A stretch of DNA of 64,000 nt, taken from the NCBI GenBank assembly GCA_964535735.1, contig CAZHTM010000001.1, forward strand, positions 124,001 through 188,000. Direction: 5' to 3'. Below the pieces are notes generated by a model. That model was given only the letters and a program-made list of their open reading frames with translations. It was not told the origin of the DNA and did no database searches. This stretch comes from J089 sp964535735. GTDB taxonomy: Bacteria; Fidelibacterota; Marinisomatia; Marinisomatales; J089. This document shows, one piece after another, positions 25,653-33,961 of this stretch; position 1 is the first letter of the stretch; the number at the start of each line of letters is the position of its first letter. A program made the translations under genes and the position numbers.

Positions 25653-26675
25653 ATGGCACCAATCAAAGTATTAATTGTAGACGATTCTGCGATTGTCAGA
25701 AAAATATTCACCCAGGAACTGTCCCATGATCCACAGATTACTGTCGTCGGAACGGCTCCAGATCCTTTCATCGCCAGGGATAAGATCGTTGAACTGAAAC
25801 CGGATGTAATTACCTTGGACATTGAGATGCCCAGGATGGATGGGATTACCTTTTTACGAAAATTAATGCGATACTATCCTCTCCCCGTGATTATTGTGTC
25901 CTCGTTAACCAAAAAAGGTGGGGAATTGGCCTTGGAGGCCATGGAAGCGGGGGCCGTAGAAGTTTTATCCAAACCCGGCGCGTCCTATACGGTCGGGGAC
26001 ATGTCCGTTGAATTGATTGATAAAATAAAAGCTGCGGCTCGCGTTGTGGTGAGGAAGCATGAAAAAGTTTCCGCGATAAAAAAGCCCACACAATTAGCCA
26101 TGACGCGTACGACGCATAAAGTTGTGGCAATCGGGGCTTCTACCGGGGGAACCCAGGCTCTGCAACAGGTCTTACAGTCACTGCCGGCCAATTGTCCGGG
26201 AATTGTGATTGTTCAGCATATGCCTGAGCATTTTACGCGTTCCTTTGCCGACCGACTCAATGAAATCTGCGCCATGGATGTTCAGGAAGCAAAAAACGGC
26301 GATCAGGTTGTCCCGGGGAAAGTGTTAATTGCACCAGGAAATTATCATATGCTACTTCAGCGTTCGGGTGCGGTTTATTATGTACAGATAAAAAAAGGTC
26401 CTCTGGTTGGCCGTCATCGTCCGTCAGTGGATGTGCTTTTTAAATCCGTGGCGAAATATGCTGGAAGGAATGCCGTGGGTGTTATCTTGACCGGTATGGG
26501 GAAGGATGGCGCTTCCGGAATGCTTGAAATGCACAATAATGGAGCGGTCACCGTTGCTCAGGATGAGAAAAGTTGCATTGTTTTCGGGATGCCTAAAGTT
26601 GCTATTGATTTGGGCGGAGTGGACCATGTTGTCAGTCTGGACCAGATTCCGGAGAAAATTCTGGAGTTGGCTTAA
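25653..26675 (+). CDS. cheB: CheB receptor methylesterase
   Basis: A 340-residue response regulator-enzyme: receiver (about 1-125, phospho-Asp in VITLDIEMP about 56) and a C-terminal methylesterase/deamidase domain. The catalytic triad is Ser in IGASTGG (about 162), His in QHMPEHF (about 187) and Asp in GMGKDGASG (about 283). It removes methyl groups from receptors after phosphorylation by CheA, opposing CheR. The 53-bp gap to cheX and 251 bp to cheY suggest it ends a transcription unit. Confidence 0.96.
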   Translation: MAPIKVLIVDDSAIVRKIFTQELSHDPQITVVGTAPDPFIARDKIVELKPDVITLDIEMPRMDGITFLRKLMRYYPLPVIIVSSLTKKGGELALEAMEAGAVEVLSKPGASYTVGDMSVELIDKIKAAARVVVRKHEKVSAIKKPTQLAMTRTTHKVVAIGASTGGTQALQQVLQSLPANCPGIVIVQHMPEHFTRSFADRLNEICAMDVQEAKNGDQVVPGKVLIAPGNYHMLLQRSGAVYYVQIKKGPLVGRHRPSVDVLFKSVAKYAGRNAVGVILTGMGKDGASGMLEMHNNGAVTVAQDEKSCIVFGMPKVAIDLGGVDHVVSLDQIPEKILELA

Positions 26676-26926
26676 GAACTGGGATGTCAGGGCTTGCGAG
26701 CAAACTGGGTTTCGAGGGCATAATACAAAGTTCATTATCCCTTGGATCACGCAACGTTTAACGAGTCAGCGGTGTAACTATTGGGACCAGAAAAACAGCG
26801 TTCTTTCAATGATTCTTTTTTTTAAATTACTGTTGAATAACCTCAGTTCCTTAAAACGAAACCTAGTTATCGAACGAATCGGGACAAATTCATGTATGGG
26901 GTGATCATTGTTCAGGAGGGAACAAG

Positions 26927-27298
26927 ATGAGTGAAAAAAAAGTGTTAATTGCAGAAGATTCTCCCACTATGCGGAGAATTATTCATAATTCCTTGCGAAC
27001 CATTGGTTTTTCAGATGTCACTGAAGCGGAAAATGGATTGGACGCGTGGCAGAAACTTCAGGCAGATCCTGTGGATTTGGTGATCACGGATTGGAATATG
27101 CCGGAGATGAATGGAGCACAGTTGGTGGGGAAACTGCGCAGCAGTGAGCAATATAAAACCACTCCTATTATTATGATTACGACCCGCGGAATGAAAGAGG
27201 ATGTTTTTACGGCCATTAAATTGGGTGTAAATGGATATATTGTTAAACCATTTACACCGGATGCTTTAAAACAACGAATACAGGAAGTATTGTCTTAA
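26927..27298 (+). CDS. cheY: CheY chemotaxis response regulator
   Basis: A 123-residue receiver: acidic cluster AEDS, phospho-acceptor Asp in LVITDWNMPEMNG (about 57), Thr in MITTRG (about 87) and Lys in YIVKPF (about 107). The WNMP context is typical for flagellar CheY, which binds FliM to switch rotation. Strong CAGGAGGG ribosome site before the ATG. The next gene, 30 bp on, is a CheZ-like phosphatase. Confidence 0.92.
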   Translation: MSEKKVLIAEDSPTMRRIIHNSLRTIGFSDVTEAENGLDAWQKLQADPVDLVITDWNMPEMNGAQLVGKLRSSEQYKTTPIIMITTRGMKEDVFTAIKLGVNGYIVKPFTPDALKQRIQEVLS

Positions 27299-27328
27299 GT
27301 ATTCCACCTCTCCTGTAAAGGATACTTT

Positions 27329-27958
27329 ATGGAAAAAATCGAGAAGATTGATAAAATCCTGGAAAAAGTCCAGGAAATTCAAGGCTTTTTTAAAGTGGGT
27401 GATGAACTGATTCCTTTTTTAACTGAATTGTTTCTGTTTCTTAAGGAGACCATACCTTTAATGGCTAAAGTGGATCAATCCATTCAGGAAGGTTCCCGTA
27501 AACTTCCTACCGCTGCGGAAAAAATTCAGACGGCTTCACAAACCGCAGAGTCTGCCACCCATCAAATCCTCGATAAACTGGATATAATAACTCAAAACTT
27601 AACGCAATTGGAAAAACGTGCCGACGAAGAAGACCGACCCTTAATTCAGAAAATTCAGGAGGATGTTCAGGAATCTATTTATGTATTGCAATTCCAGGAC
27701 ATCACCAGTCAACAACTGGAACACGCAAACCGGATACTGAACGCCATCCAAGAAAAATTTGATCGTTTATTTACTTCCATCTCCAAGATGAAATTAGAAA
27801 CGACCATTGCCGGTCAAATTCTGGGAGAAAAACAAATAGCAGAGGTACAAGAGGCTTTGAAAAAAGAATCCCAAGAATTCGAAAGTAAAACTGAGGATAT
27901 TATTCGTAAAGGCTCCATCTCCCAAGAGGATATAGATAAATTATTTCCTGCGAAGTAG
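27329..27958 (+). CDS. cheZ: CheZ-like phosphatase
   Basis: A 209-residue helical protein with a long coiled hairpin. The segment QFQDITSQQ (about residues 120-128) matches the CheZ active-site pattern DxxxQ, in which Asp and Gln position water on phospho-CheY. The C-terminal end ISQEDIDKLFP resembles both the CheZ CheY-binding tail and the FliM N-terminal peptide. Directly after cheY, as in Proteobacteria. CheZ is uncommon alongside CheX/CheD, so the organism has two phosphatase types. Confidence 0.8.
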   Translation: MEKIEKIDKILEKVQEIQGFFKVGDELIPFLTELFLFLKETIPLMAKVDQSIQEGSRKLPTAAEKIQTASQTAESATHQILDKLDIITQNLTQLEKRADEEDRPLIQKIQEDVQESIYVLQFQDITSQQLEHANRILNAIQEKFDRLFTSISKMKLETTIAGQILGEKQIAEVQEALKKESQEFESKTEDIIRKGSISQEDIDKLFPAK

Positions 27959-28212
27959 TAAAATCATCGGTACGTTGGACTCAAGGGCGCAGATTCCATA
28001 AAATATTTCTGCGTGTGCTTCCCCTTATAATACGCCATACATTATCTACGGAAAATTCCGGTTAAGATGACAGGGGTTTTATTAACCCATAAAAGCTACT
28101 ATCCTTAAGAGGTTGGGGACGATATTCTGTAAAAAACAAATTTATTAGAAATGAAGTAGTCCCAAATAAGGTTTGTTAAGTAAAATTTCTTCTTCTGAAT
28201 CTTAACAATTAG

Positions 28213-29472
28213 ATGAATAAACCACCGGAACCCTCAAAAAAGATGGAAACGTTTGTAGCTAGACAACCGATATTTGATCGACAAAAAAATATATATGCTT
28301 ATGAATTATTATATCGTGGAGGTCGTGAAAATAAGTTCAAGGAATCCGATGCCGATGCGGCAACTTCCAAAGTTATTGTAGACAGCTTTCTGATGTTAGG
28401 GGTGGATTCCCTCACGGGCGGAAACCCTGCCTTCATAAATATGACCTACAATTTATTGCTGGAAGAGTACGTGAGTCTCCTTCCCAAAGAAAATGTTTAT
28501 GTAGAAATCCTTGAGAATGTAGAACCTGACGAACATGTCATTCATGTTTGTAAAAAACTAAAATCAAAGGGATATACTATTGTCCTGGATGATTTTGAAT
28601 ATGAAGAAAAATATATCCCACTAATTGACTTGGCGGATATTATTAAAATAGATTTTCGATTAAGTCCGGAAGAAGAGCAACGGGCTATCATTCAACGCTT
28701 TCCTGGTCGGTCGATCCAGTTTTTAGCTGAAAAAGTAGAAACCATGGAAGAATTTCAACGAGCAGCGGCGATGGGATATTCACTCTTCCAAGGGTATTTT
28801 TTCGGTCGTCCCCACATCGTAACAGGACAGGGAATACCCCCGCAATTGACTCATTATATTCGGTTGCTGAATGAGATTAATAAACCGGAACCGAATTTTA
28901 AAGATATTGAAACCATCATTAAAAAAGACCTTTCTCTGTCTTATAAATTATTACGATATATCAATTCGGCCTTTTTTGGATTACGAACGAAAGTGAACTC
29001 CATTCTTCATGCGTTAACATTGTTAGGGGTCATGGAAATTCGAAAATGGGCCTCCTTGGTATTCATTGCGAATATGAGTAAAAATGTACCAGAAGAATTG
29101 GTTGTGCAGTCAGTTATTCGTGCCCGGTTTGCCGAATCTCTGGCAAATCCAATCGGACAACCAAAACGCAAAGATGACTTATTCCTCATGGGGTTATTTT
29201 CTTTGATTGATGCCATTATCAACCAGCCCAAAAGTGATGTTCTGGAAAAACTTCCCATTTCTGACGATGTGAAAAAAGCAATATTGGAAGAAGAAGGAAC
29301 CCTGGGAACCGTTCTTAATTGTGTCATTGCCTATGAACGAGGTGAATGGGATCAGGTCAGTAAACTTTGTGAATCACTGGCAATTGATGAAACGATATTA
29401 CCTGTCCATTACGTTAATGCTGTGAAATGGGCTGATCATAGTGTGCGAACCAATATAATATCTGAAGAATAA
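28213..29472 (+). CDS. EAL-HDOD (YuxH-like) signalling protein with a degenerate EAL domain
   Basis: A 419-residue protein: EAL-like domain (about 12-205) and HDOD domain (about 210-400). The EAL part begins VARQPIFDRQKNIYAYELLY, and has DDFEY and IKIDF motifs, but the signature EAL reads as a YELLYR remnant and several metal-binding acidic residues are missing, as in the catalytically inactive YuxH group. NSAFFGLRTK marks the HDOD. It may start at residue 11 (ATG at 28243), since family members begin directly with ARQPIFD. Preceded by a 254-bp gap; a partner of chemotaxis or c-di-GMP signalling. Confidence 0.88.
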   Translation: MNKPPEPSKKMETFVARQPIFDRQKNIYAYELLYRGGRENKFKESDADAATSKVIVDSFLMLGVDSLTGGNPAFINMTYNLLLEEYVSLLPKENVYVEILENVEPDEHVIHVCKKLKSKGYTIVLDDFEYEEKYIPLIDLADIIKIDFRLSPEEEQRAIIQRFPGRSIQFLAEKVETMEEFQRAAAMGYSLFQGYFFGRPHIVTGQGIPPQLTHYIRLLNEINKPEPNFKDIETIIKKDLSLSYKLLRYINSAFFGLRTKVNSILHALTLLGVMEIRKWASLVFIANMSKNVPEELVVQSVIRARFAESLANPIGQPKRKDDLFLMGLFSLIDAIINQPKSDVLEKLPISDDVKKAILEEEGTLGTVLNCVIAYERGEWDQVSKLCESLAIDETILPVHYVNAVKWADHSVRTNIISEE

Positions 29473-29487
29473 AATTCACGTTATACT

Positions 29488-31199
29488 ATGTCCGATCCTG
29501 AATCGATTCTGACTCAACTCGGTCAGCTGATCGATTCCCAGGAATTCGCCGCTGTTGATAAATTATTAGATCATCTTACTTCCCAAGAACCGCCCACTTA
29601 CGAGTGGTGGTATTCGTTTGGCAAACAATGTACTCAGTCCAAACAGCAATTATTGGCTCTCAAAGCATTTAACCAATGTCTGAAATTGAATCCCCAGTAT
29701 GTACCTGCCTATTTAGAATTAGTAGATATCTTTATTAACAATGAAGACTATGATAAGGCAGAAAAAAGTTTAATCATTGCAAATCAGTTTATACCGAATC
29801 ATGGGTTAATAGAAGGAAAACTTGGACAAGTATATTTAAAATCCGGGGATTATGAATCATGTGTACGTTGGACGACATTGGCGATTCAGCATGAGCCAAA
29901 AGTCCCTGATTTATATAATATTCTTGGAGATTCGCAATTAAGATTAGGCCAATTGGACGAGGCAAAAATAATTTTAGAAAGGGGTTTGACCCTCGCCCCC
30001 AATTTCCCAAGATTGCTGAACACATATGCCAGTGTTTATGCCTTAGAAGGCAAGTATGAGCGCTCGATTGAAATATTAAATCGTGCGATTGCCATTGACC
30101 CTGATTTTGCCCAGGCCCATGTTAAAAAGGGCGTAAACCTTCTCACAATCGGACAATTGTNNNNNNNNNNNNNNNNNNNNNNNNNNNNNNNNNNNNNNNN
30201 NNNNNNNNNNNNNNNNNNNNNNNNNNNNNNNNNNNNNNNNNNNNNNNNNNNNNNNNNNNNTTTGCCCAGGCCCATGTTAAAAAGGGCGTAAACCTTCTCA
30301 CAATCGGACAATTGTCATCCGGATGGAGGGAGTATGAGTATCGTTTCCAGTTATCTTCCGTGCGAAATCCGAAACAGAATAGTCCCCGGTGGGTGGGAGA
30401 AGGCTTGAAGGGAAGATCCATTCTGATTTGGACCGAACAGGGATTAGGTGATACTATTCAATATTTCAGATATATCTATAACTTAAAAGCTTTAGGTGCC
30501 CAGGTTATTTTTGAATGTCGCCCAATTATTCACCCTTTATTTGTGGGTCATCCTATACTCGATCATGTCCTCTGTCGGCATGAAACACGCCCAAAACATG
30601 ATTTCCATATTTCCGTGATGAGTCTTCCCATGCATTTTGAAAAAACACTACAGGATCGCCGGGCTCCAACACCTTATCTTTTCCCCAATGTTACTCCATC
30701 ATCGGAATTGGAACAATTTGTCGAAGAATTAAAATCCGTTTCAAAACTTAAAGTCGGTTTAACCTGGGCTGGGAATCCGGACAATAAAAATGACCGAAAT
30801 CGTTCAATTCAAGTAGAGACTTTCATCCCTCTATTAGGAATGAATGATGTGCAGTTTATCAACATGCAATTCGGCGTTTTGAATCTTCCTCCCGAGATAA
30901 AACGTTTGCCTAATCCTACACCATTTATCTCAAATTTTGCTGAAACGGCGTTGGTTTTGAATCAGCTTGATCTTGTGCTAACAGTGGACACCTCCATGTG
31001 CCACCTGGCGGGGGCGTTGGGTAGACCGGTCTGGACATTACTCCCTTTTAATCCCGATTTTCGATGGGGTCTGGGGACGGATAAGACCGATTATTATTCC
31101 ACGATGCGGTTATTCAGACAGTCGGTCAGGAATGACTGGGAATCAGTGATTAAGCGCGTTTCAGATCAATTAATATCCCTGGTAAACCTGAAGAGGTAA
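29488..31199 (+). CDS. TPR-glycosyltransferase (GT9/GT41-like) fusion, interrupted by an assembly gap
   Basis: The frame enters the 100-N gap (30161-30260) as TPR repeats and resumes as a transferase. 55 bp before the gap (30106-30160) equal the 55 bp after it (30261-30315); deleting one copy and the Ns gives one continuous frame of 518 residues. TPRs cover about 1-230; the C-terminal half has IWTEQGLGDTIQYFRYIYNL, LTWAGNPDNKNDRNRS and LVLTVDTSMCHLAGALGRPV, shared with its paralogue at 32116. These proteins are thought to glycosylate proteins; placement 3 kb before flagellin suggests flagellin as acceptor. 3 bp before the next transferase. Confidence 0.85.
30106..30315. other. Assembly gap with duplicated 55-bp flanks
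   Basis: 100 N at 30161-30260. The flanks 30106-30160 and 30261-30315 are identical for all 55 bp. This is the pattern of two contig ends sharing a k-mer-length overlap that the scaffolder did not merge. Removing one copy and the Ns keeps the reading frame open. Confidence 0.92.
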
Positions 31200-31202
31200 T
31201 TC

Positions 31203-32090
31203 ATGGCGCTTCCACCGGGAACGATTGCGATAAAACATGTCCAAATGGCCTACGATTTGGAGAAGAAGAAATTATTTTCATCCACAATTCGAATCGGAGA
31301 TCTGGCGGGGCTAATGATCTGCGCCCAGTATATGAAGACGTTTGAACATAAAGTCATTCATTTTGAATATTTGGATAAAGTACACCGACTTTTAAAAGCT
31401 CATATTCTTTTCAAAAAGACGATTGATCAGTTTTTATTCGACGAATACAGGGGGTTTGACATATATGATCCGGGGAATATTTGGGTCGTTGCACCCTATT
31501 ATGTGCGTCGTTTTGGTAAAGAAGTCCTTCCCACGATTACGCTAGAAGCGTCAGAATATTCTGGCCCGGAATTAGACTGGGGACAGTATATTGTATTCGT
31601 CCCATTAATGGACGCGGTTTATACTACCGAGCGAAACATGTCCAGAGGATTTGTACGTACAGTTATAGATACCCTATGGACGCGATATGGCGATAAATTA
31701 ATTGTCATTACACGGGACGAAAAGTTAATACCCAATGATCAAATACAAAGAATTATCTCCGATGATTTATACAATATTATTTATATCATAGGTCATGCCA
31801 AGATTTTTATCGGCGGGGATTCGGGATTTACCCATTTTGCCGGATTACTACGAGTTCCCAATTTGATCACTTTTTATCATAAATATCATTACCTTGATCA
31901 CTATATACTCAATAATGGATTTGATAGGCCCTTTTCACTACAAGGACAATTTTTAAAAGAGCCATATGATAGCAGGCCGAATTATGATCCTGAAAAAACC
32001 ATTTATAAAAATTTCATAATGGAAAATCATCGATTGACAAGTAACGATTTTGACCAGTTCTTAGCCGTTGTTACTAAAGCGGTAACCTAA
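31203..32090 (+). CDS. Putative glycosyltransferase (GT9-like fold)
   Basis: A 295-residue protein. The C-terminal Rossmann-like half has IIGHAKIFIGGDSGFTHFAG followed by LLRVPNLITFY (about 195-225), like the nucleotide-sugar-binding region of ADP-heptose transferase-type (GT9) enzymes. The N-terminal half, with TIRIGDLAGLMICAQYMKTF, resembles the GT9 first strand-helix motif. No membrane span or signal peptide. It lies between two TPR-transferase fusions, 3 bp after one and 25 bp before the other, so probably a glycan pathway enzyme for the same acceptor. Acceptor unknown. Confidence 0.65.
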   Translation: MALPPGTIAIKHVQMAYDLEKKKLFSSTIRIGDLAGLMICAQYMKTFEHKVIHFEYLDKVHRLLKAHILFKKTIDQFLFDEYRGFDIYDPGNIWVVAPYYVRRFGKEVLPTITLEASEYSGPELDWGQYIVFVPLMDAVYTTERNMSRGFVRTVIDTLWTRYGDKLIVITRDEKLIPNDQIQRIISDDLYNIIYIIGHAKIFIGGDSGFTHFAGLLRVPNLITFYHKYHYLDHYILNNGFDRPFSLQGQFLKEPYDSRPNYDPEKTIYKNFIMENHRLTSNDFDQFLAVVTKAVT

Positions 32091-32115
32091 ATGAAACCTA
32101 ATTGACCCATTATTG

Positions 32116-33561
32116 ATGTCAGAAGCAGAGAATCAATTCAACCAAGCGAAACAGTTAATTCAATCTGGAAATCTGTCTGAAGCATTACCACTGTTATTGG
32201 ATATGGTACGTTTACATCCCAATCATCCAACCATTCACGCTCAACTGGGGATTGTTTATCAGAAAATAAAAGAATATTCAAAGGCTGAATCGCACTATTT
32301 GCAAGCCCAAAAATTGCAACCTGATTTTCCGGAAATTTTTAACAATCTCAGTATCTTATATAAAGAAACGGGTCGATTTGACGAGGGGCTGGTCTACATT
32401 GAAAAAGCTCTTCAGTACAATTCACAAGAACCTAATTATTTAAATAGCCAGGGAACACTTTTGTTAAAAATGAATGAATTCGATCAGGCTCAGGATTGTT
32501 TCGAACGGGCTATTGAATACGATTCTCAATACGTCACCGGTTATCTGAACCTATCGAATACCTTTCTTGCCCGACATGACCTTAATCGCGCTATGGAATA
32601 TATTCAAAAAGCATTAGCGCTTAATCCAAGAGGTGTTGAAGAAAACTGGAATTTAGCTTTACTGTATTTATTTTCGGGAGATTTTGATAAGGGCTTTAAA
32701 TTGTATGAATGGCGGTGGGAGAAAGAAGAGTTTAAAAAAAACGATCGTACGTATTCGCAACCACGATGGGATGGACGTCCGCATCCAGATAAAACAATAT
32801 TTATCTGGCCGGAACAAGGATTTGGTGATACTCTTCAATTCATCCGTTATGTGCCTTTATTGAAAAATAAATTTCGGAGGATAGTGGTCGAAGTCCAAAG
32901 TCCACTGCAAACTTTGGTTAGCGCTTTGCCCGGTATTGACGTCATTAGTTCGTCCGATAATTCCTTTTCCGATTTTGATTATCATCTTCCTTTGTTGAGT
33001 CTTGCCCAATATTTTACACTGGATGAGTTTACCATTCCAGCGACGGTACCGTATCTTTTTCCCAACGAAGGCGGACTCCAATTGAATCCTGAACCAGACA
33101 GACCATTGAAAATCGGTTTAGTCTGGGCCGGTCGTCCTACTCACGAGAACGATCACAATCGATCTTTATCGTTTTCTGTGCTTGAATCCCTGATTGGACG
33201 GAAGGAGGTAACTTGGTATAGTCTGCAAAAAGGTCAGGCCTCAAAAGCAATACGTAACCATCCCAATATTATTGATCTTGCAGGATATATTAATGATTTT
33301 CTTGATACGGCTCGATTGATAAAACAAATGGATTTGGTAATTACGATTGATAGCTCGGTTTGTCATTTAGCCGGAGCGCTGGGGATCGAGACCTGGTTGT
33401 TATTGCCTTATCAATCGGATTGGCGATGGATGTATGGTCGAAGTGAGTCCCCTTGGTATCCAACCATGGAATTGTTTCGGCAGGATGCAAGTTGTAAGTG
33501 GGACATAGTGGTTGAAGAGGTTAATGCAAGAATTACTAAGAAAATAAAAGAATCAACATAA
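32116..33561 (+). CDS. TPR-glycosyltransferase fusion, second copy
   Basis: 481 residues from the ATG at 32116 (an in-frame TTG precedes it by 3 bases). Five or six TPRs (about 1-210; ASP-like repeats such as HPTIHAQLGIVYQKIKEYSK) lead to a GT9/GT41-like domain with IFIWPEQGFGDTLQFIRYV, LVWAGRPTHENDHNRS and DLVITIDSSVCHLAGALGIE. It is a full-length paralogue of the gapped gene at 29488, which supports that reconstruction. No good ribosome site is seen. Last gene before the flagellin promoter; a role in flagellin glycosylation is inferred from position. Confidence 0.88.
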   Translation: MSEAENQFNQAKQLIQSGNLSEALPLLLDMVRLHPNHPTIHAQLGIVYQKIKEYSKAESHYLQAQKLQPDFPEIFNNLSILYKETGRFDEGLVYIEKALQYNSQEPNYLNSQGTLLLKMNEFDQAQDCFERAIEYDSQYVTGYLNLSNTFLARHDLNRAMEYIQKALALNPRGVEENWNLALLYLFSGDFDKGFKLYEWRWEKEEFKKNDRTYSQPRWDGRPHPDKTIFIWPEQGFGDTLQFIRYVPLLKNKFRRIVVEVQSPLQTLVSALPGIDVISSSDNSFSDFDYHLPLLSLAQYFTLDEFTIPATVPYLFPNEGGLQLNPEPDRPLKIGLVWAGRPTHENDHNRSLSFSVLESLIGRKEVTWYSLQKGQASKAIRNHPNIIDLAGYINDFLDTARLIKQMDLVITIDSSVCHLAGALGIETWLLLPYQSDWRWMYGRSESPWYPTMELFRQDASCKWDIVVEEVNARITKKIKEST

Positions 33562-33821
33562 TCGGGGAGAAGTGCAAAAGTGTAATAGTTGATATAATAG
33601 TAAAGTCGAGAATTGGAGTTTCGTATAGTCAGAAAATTATGTTGGCCGGTCCCTGGTCCCCTTAATTATATCCACACTCTGAGCTCCTGGACGATGCACG
33701 TATTGTATAAAATCCACAAGCTTACAGACCTTGCCTTCGCGGTTGAAATTAAATCCATATTTTATATTCCCAATATTCAGGCACCGCTTGAAGCCTTTGT
33801 ACTACTTGGCAAGAAAAAAAT

Positions 33822-33848
33822 TAAAGGTTTCCCAAAATCCGCCGATTA
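33822..33848 (+). promoter_or_regulatory. Sigma-28 (FliA)-type promoter of flagellin
   Basis: TAAAGGTT at 33822-33829, an 11-bp spacer and GCCGATTA at 33841-33848. Against the consensus TAAAGTTT-N11-GCCGATAA this is 7/8 and 7/8 with the ideal spacer. The predicted start is near 33855, 107 nt before the flagellin ATG. No fliA gene is in view, but a FlgM-like gene is at 37.5 kb. Confidence 0.8.
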
Positions 33849-33920
33849 TAGAGAGTGAAGGCGGATAAACCGTCGGGTTCTTTGAAACAAATCAGTTAGA
33901 AGAACAAGAAACATTGGGTG

Positions 33921-33957
33921 ATAAGGACATCACCAATTTCAATCAAAACACGGAGGT
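33921..33957 (+). promoter_or_regulatory. Two CsrA-like sites in the flagellin leader
   Basis: Site 1, ATAAGGACAT at 33921-33930, has its GGA in the loop of a hairpin (GGTGAT/ATCACC). Site 2, ACACGGAGGT at 33948-33957, matches the CsrA consensus ACANGGANGT and overlaps the ribosome site. The arrangement is like hag in Bacillus. CsrA and FliW are not in the window. Confidence 0.45.
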
Positions 33958-33961
33958 TAAT

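Larger units (their letters stand above)
33562..33961 (+). promoter_or_regulatory. 400-bp region upstream of flagellin: promoter and leader
   Basis: No credible gene. It contains a 16-mer shared with the flgB upstream region (33698-33713), a sigma-28-type promoter (33822-33848), and a leader of about 105 nt with two CsrA-like sites and an SD (GGAGG at 33952-33956). An 81-codon reading frame across 33613-33858 starts at TTG and ends inside the promoter, and is judged spurious. Confidence 0.7.

Noticed and set aside
26506..26904. 132-codon frame overlapping the end of cheB and running into the gap before cheY
   Set aside because: It lies mostly in another frame of cheB and has no ribosome site or domain; composition like a chance frame.
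27959..28212. Possible c-di-GMP riboswitch before the EAL-HDOD gene
   Set aside because: Only small hairpins (for example CGCAGA/TCTGCG); none of the GEMM conserved segments are present.
30161..30260. Frameshift or insertion in the TPR-transferase gene
   Set aside because: The apparent break is the N run; merging the identical 55-bp flanks gives an uninterrupted frame.
33613..33858. 81-codon frame upstream of flagellin
   Set aside because: TTG start without a ribosome site, no recognisable domain, and it ends inside the sigma-28 promoter element of fliC.
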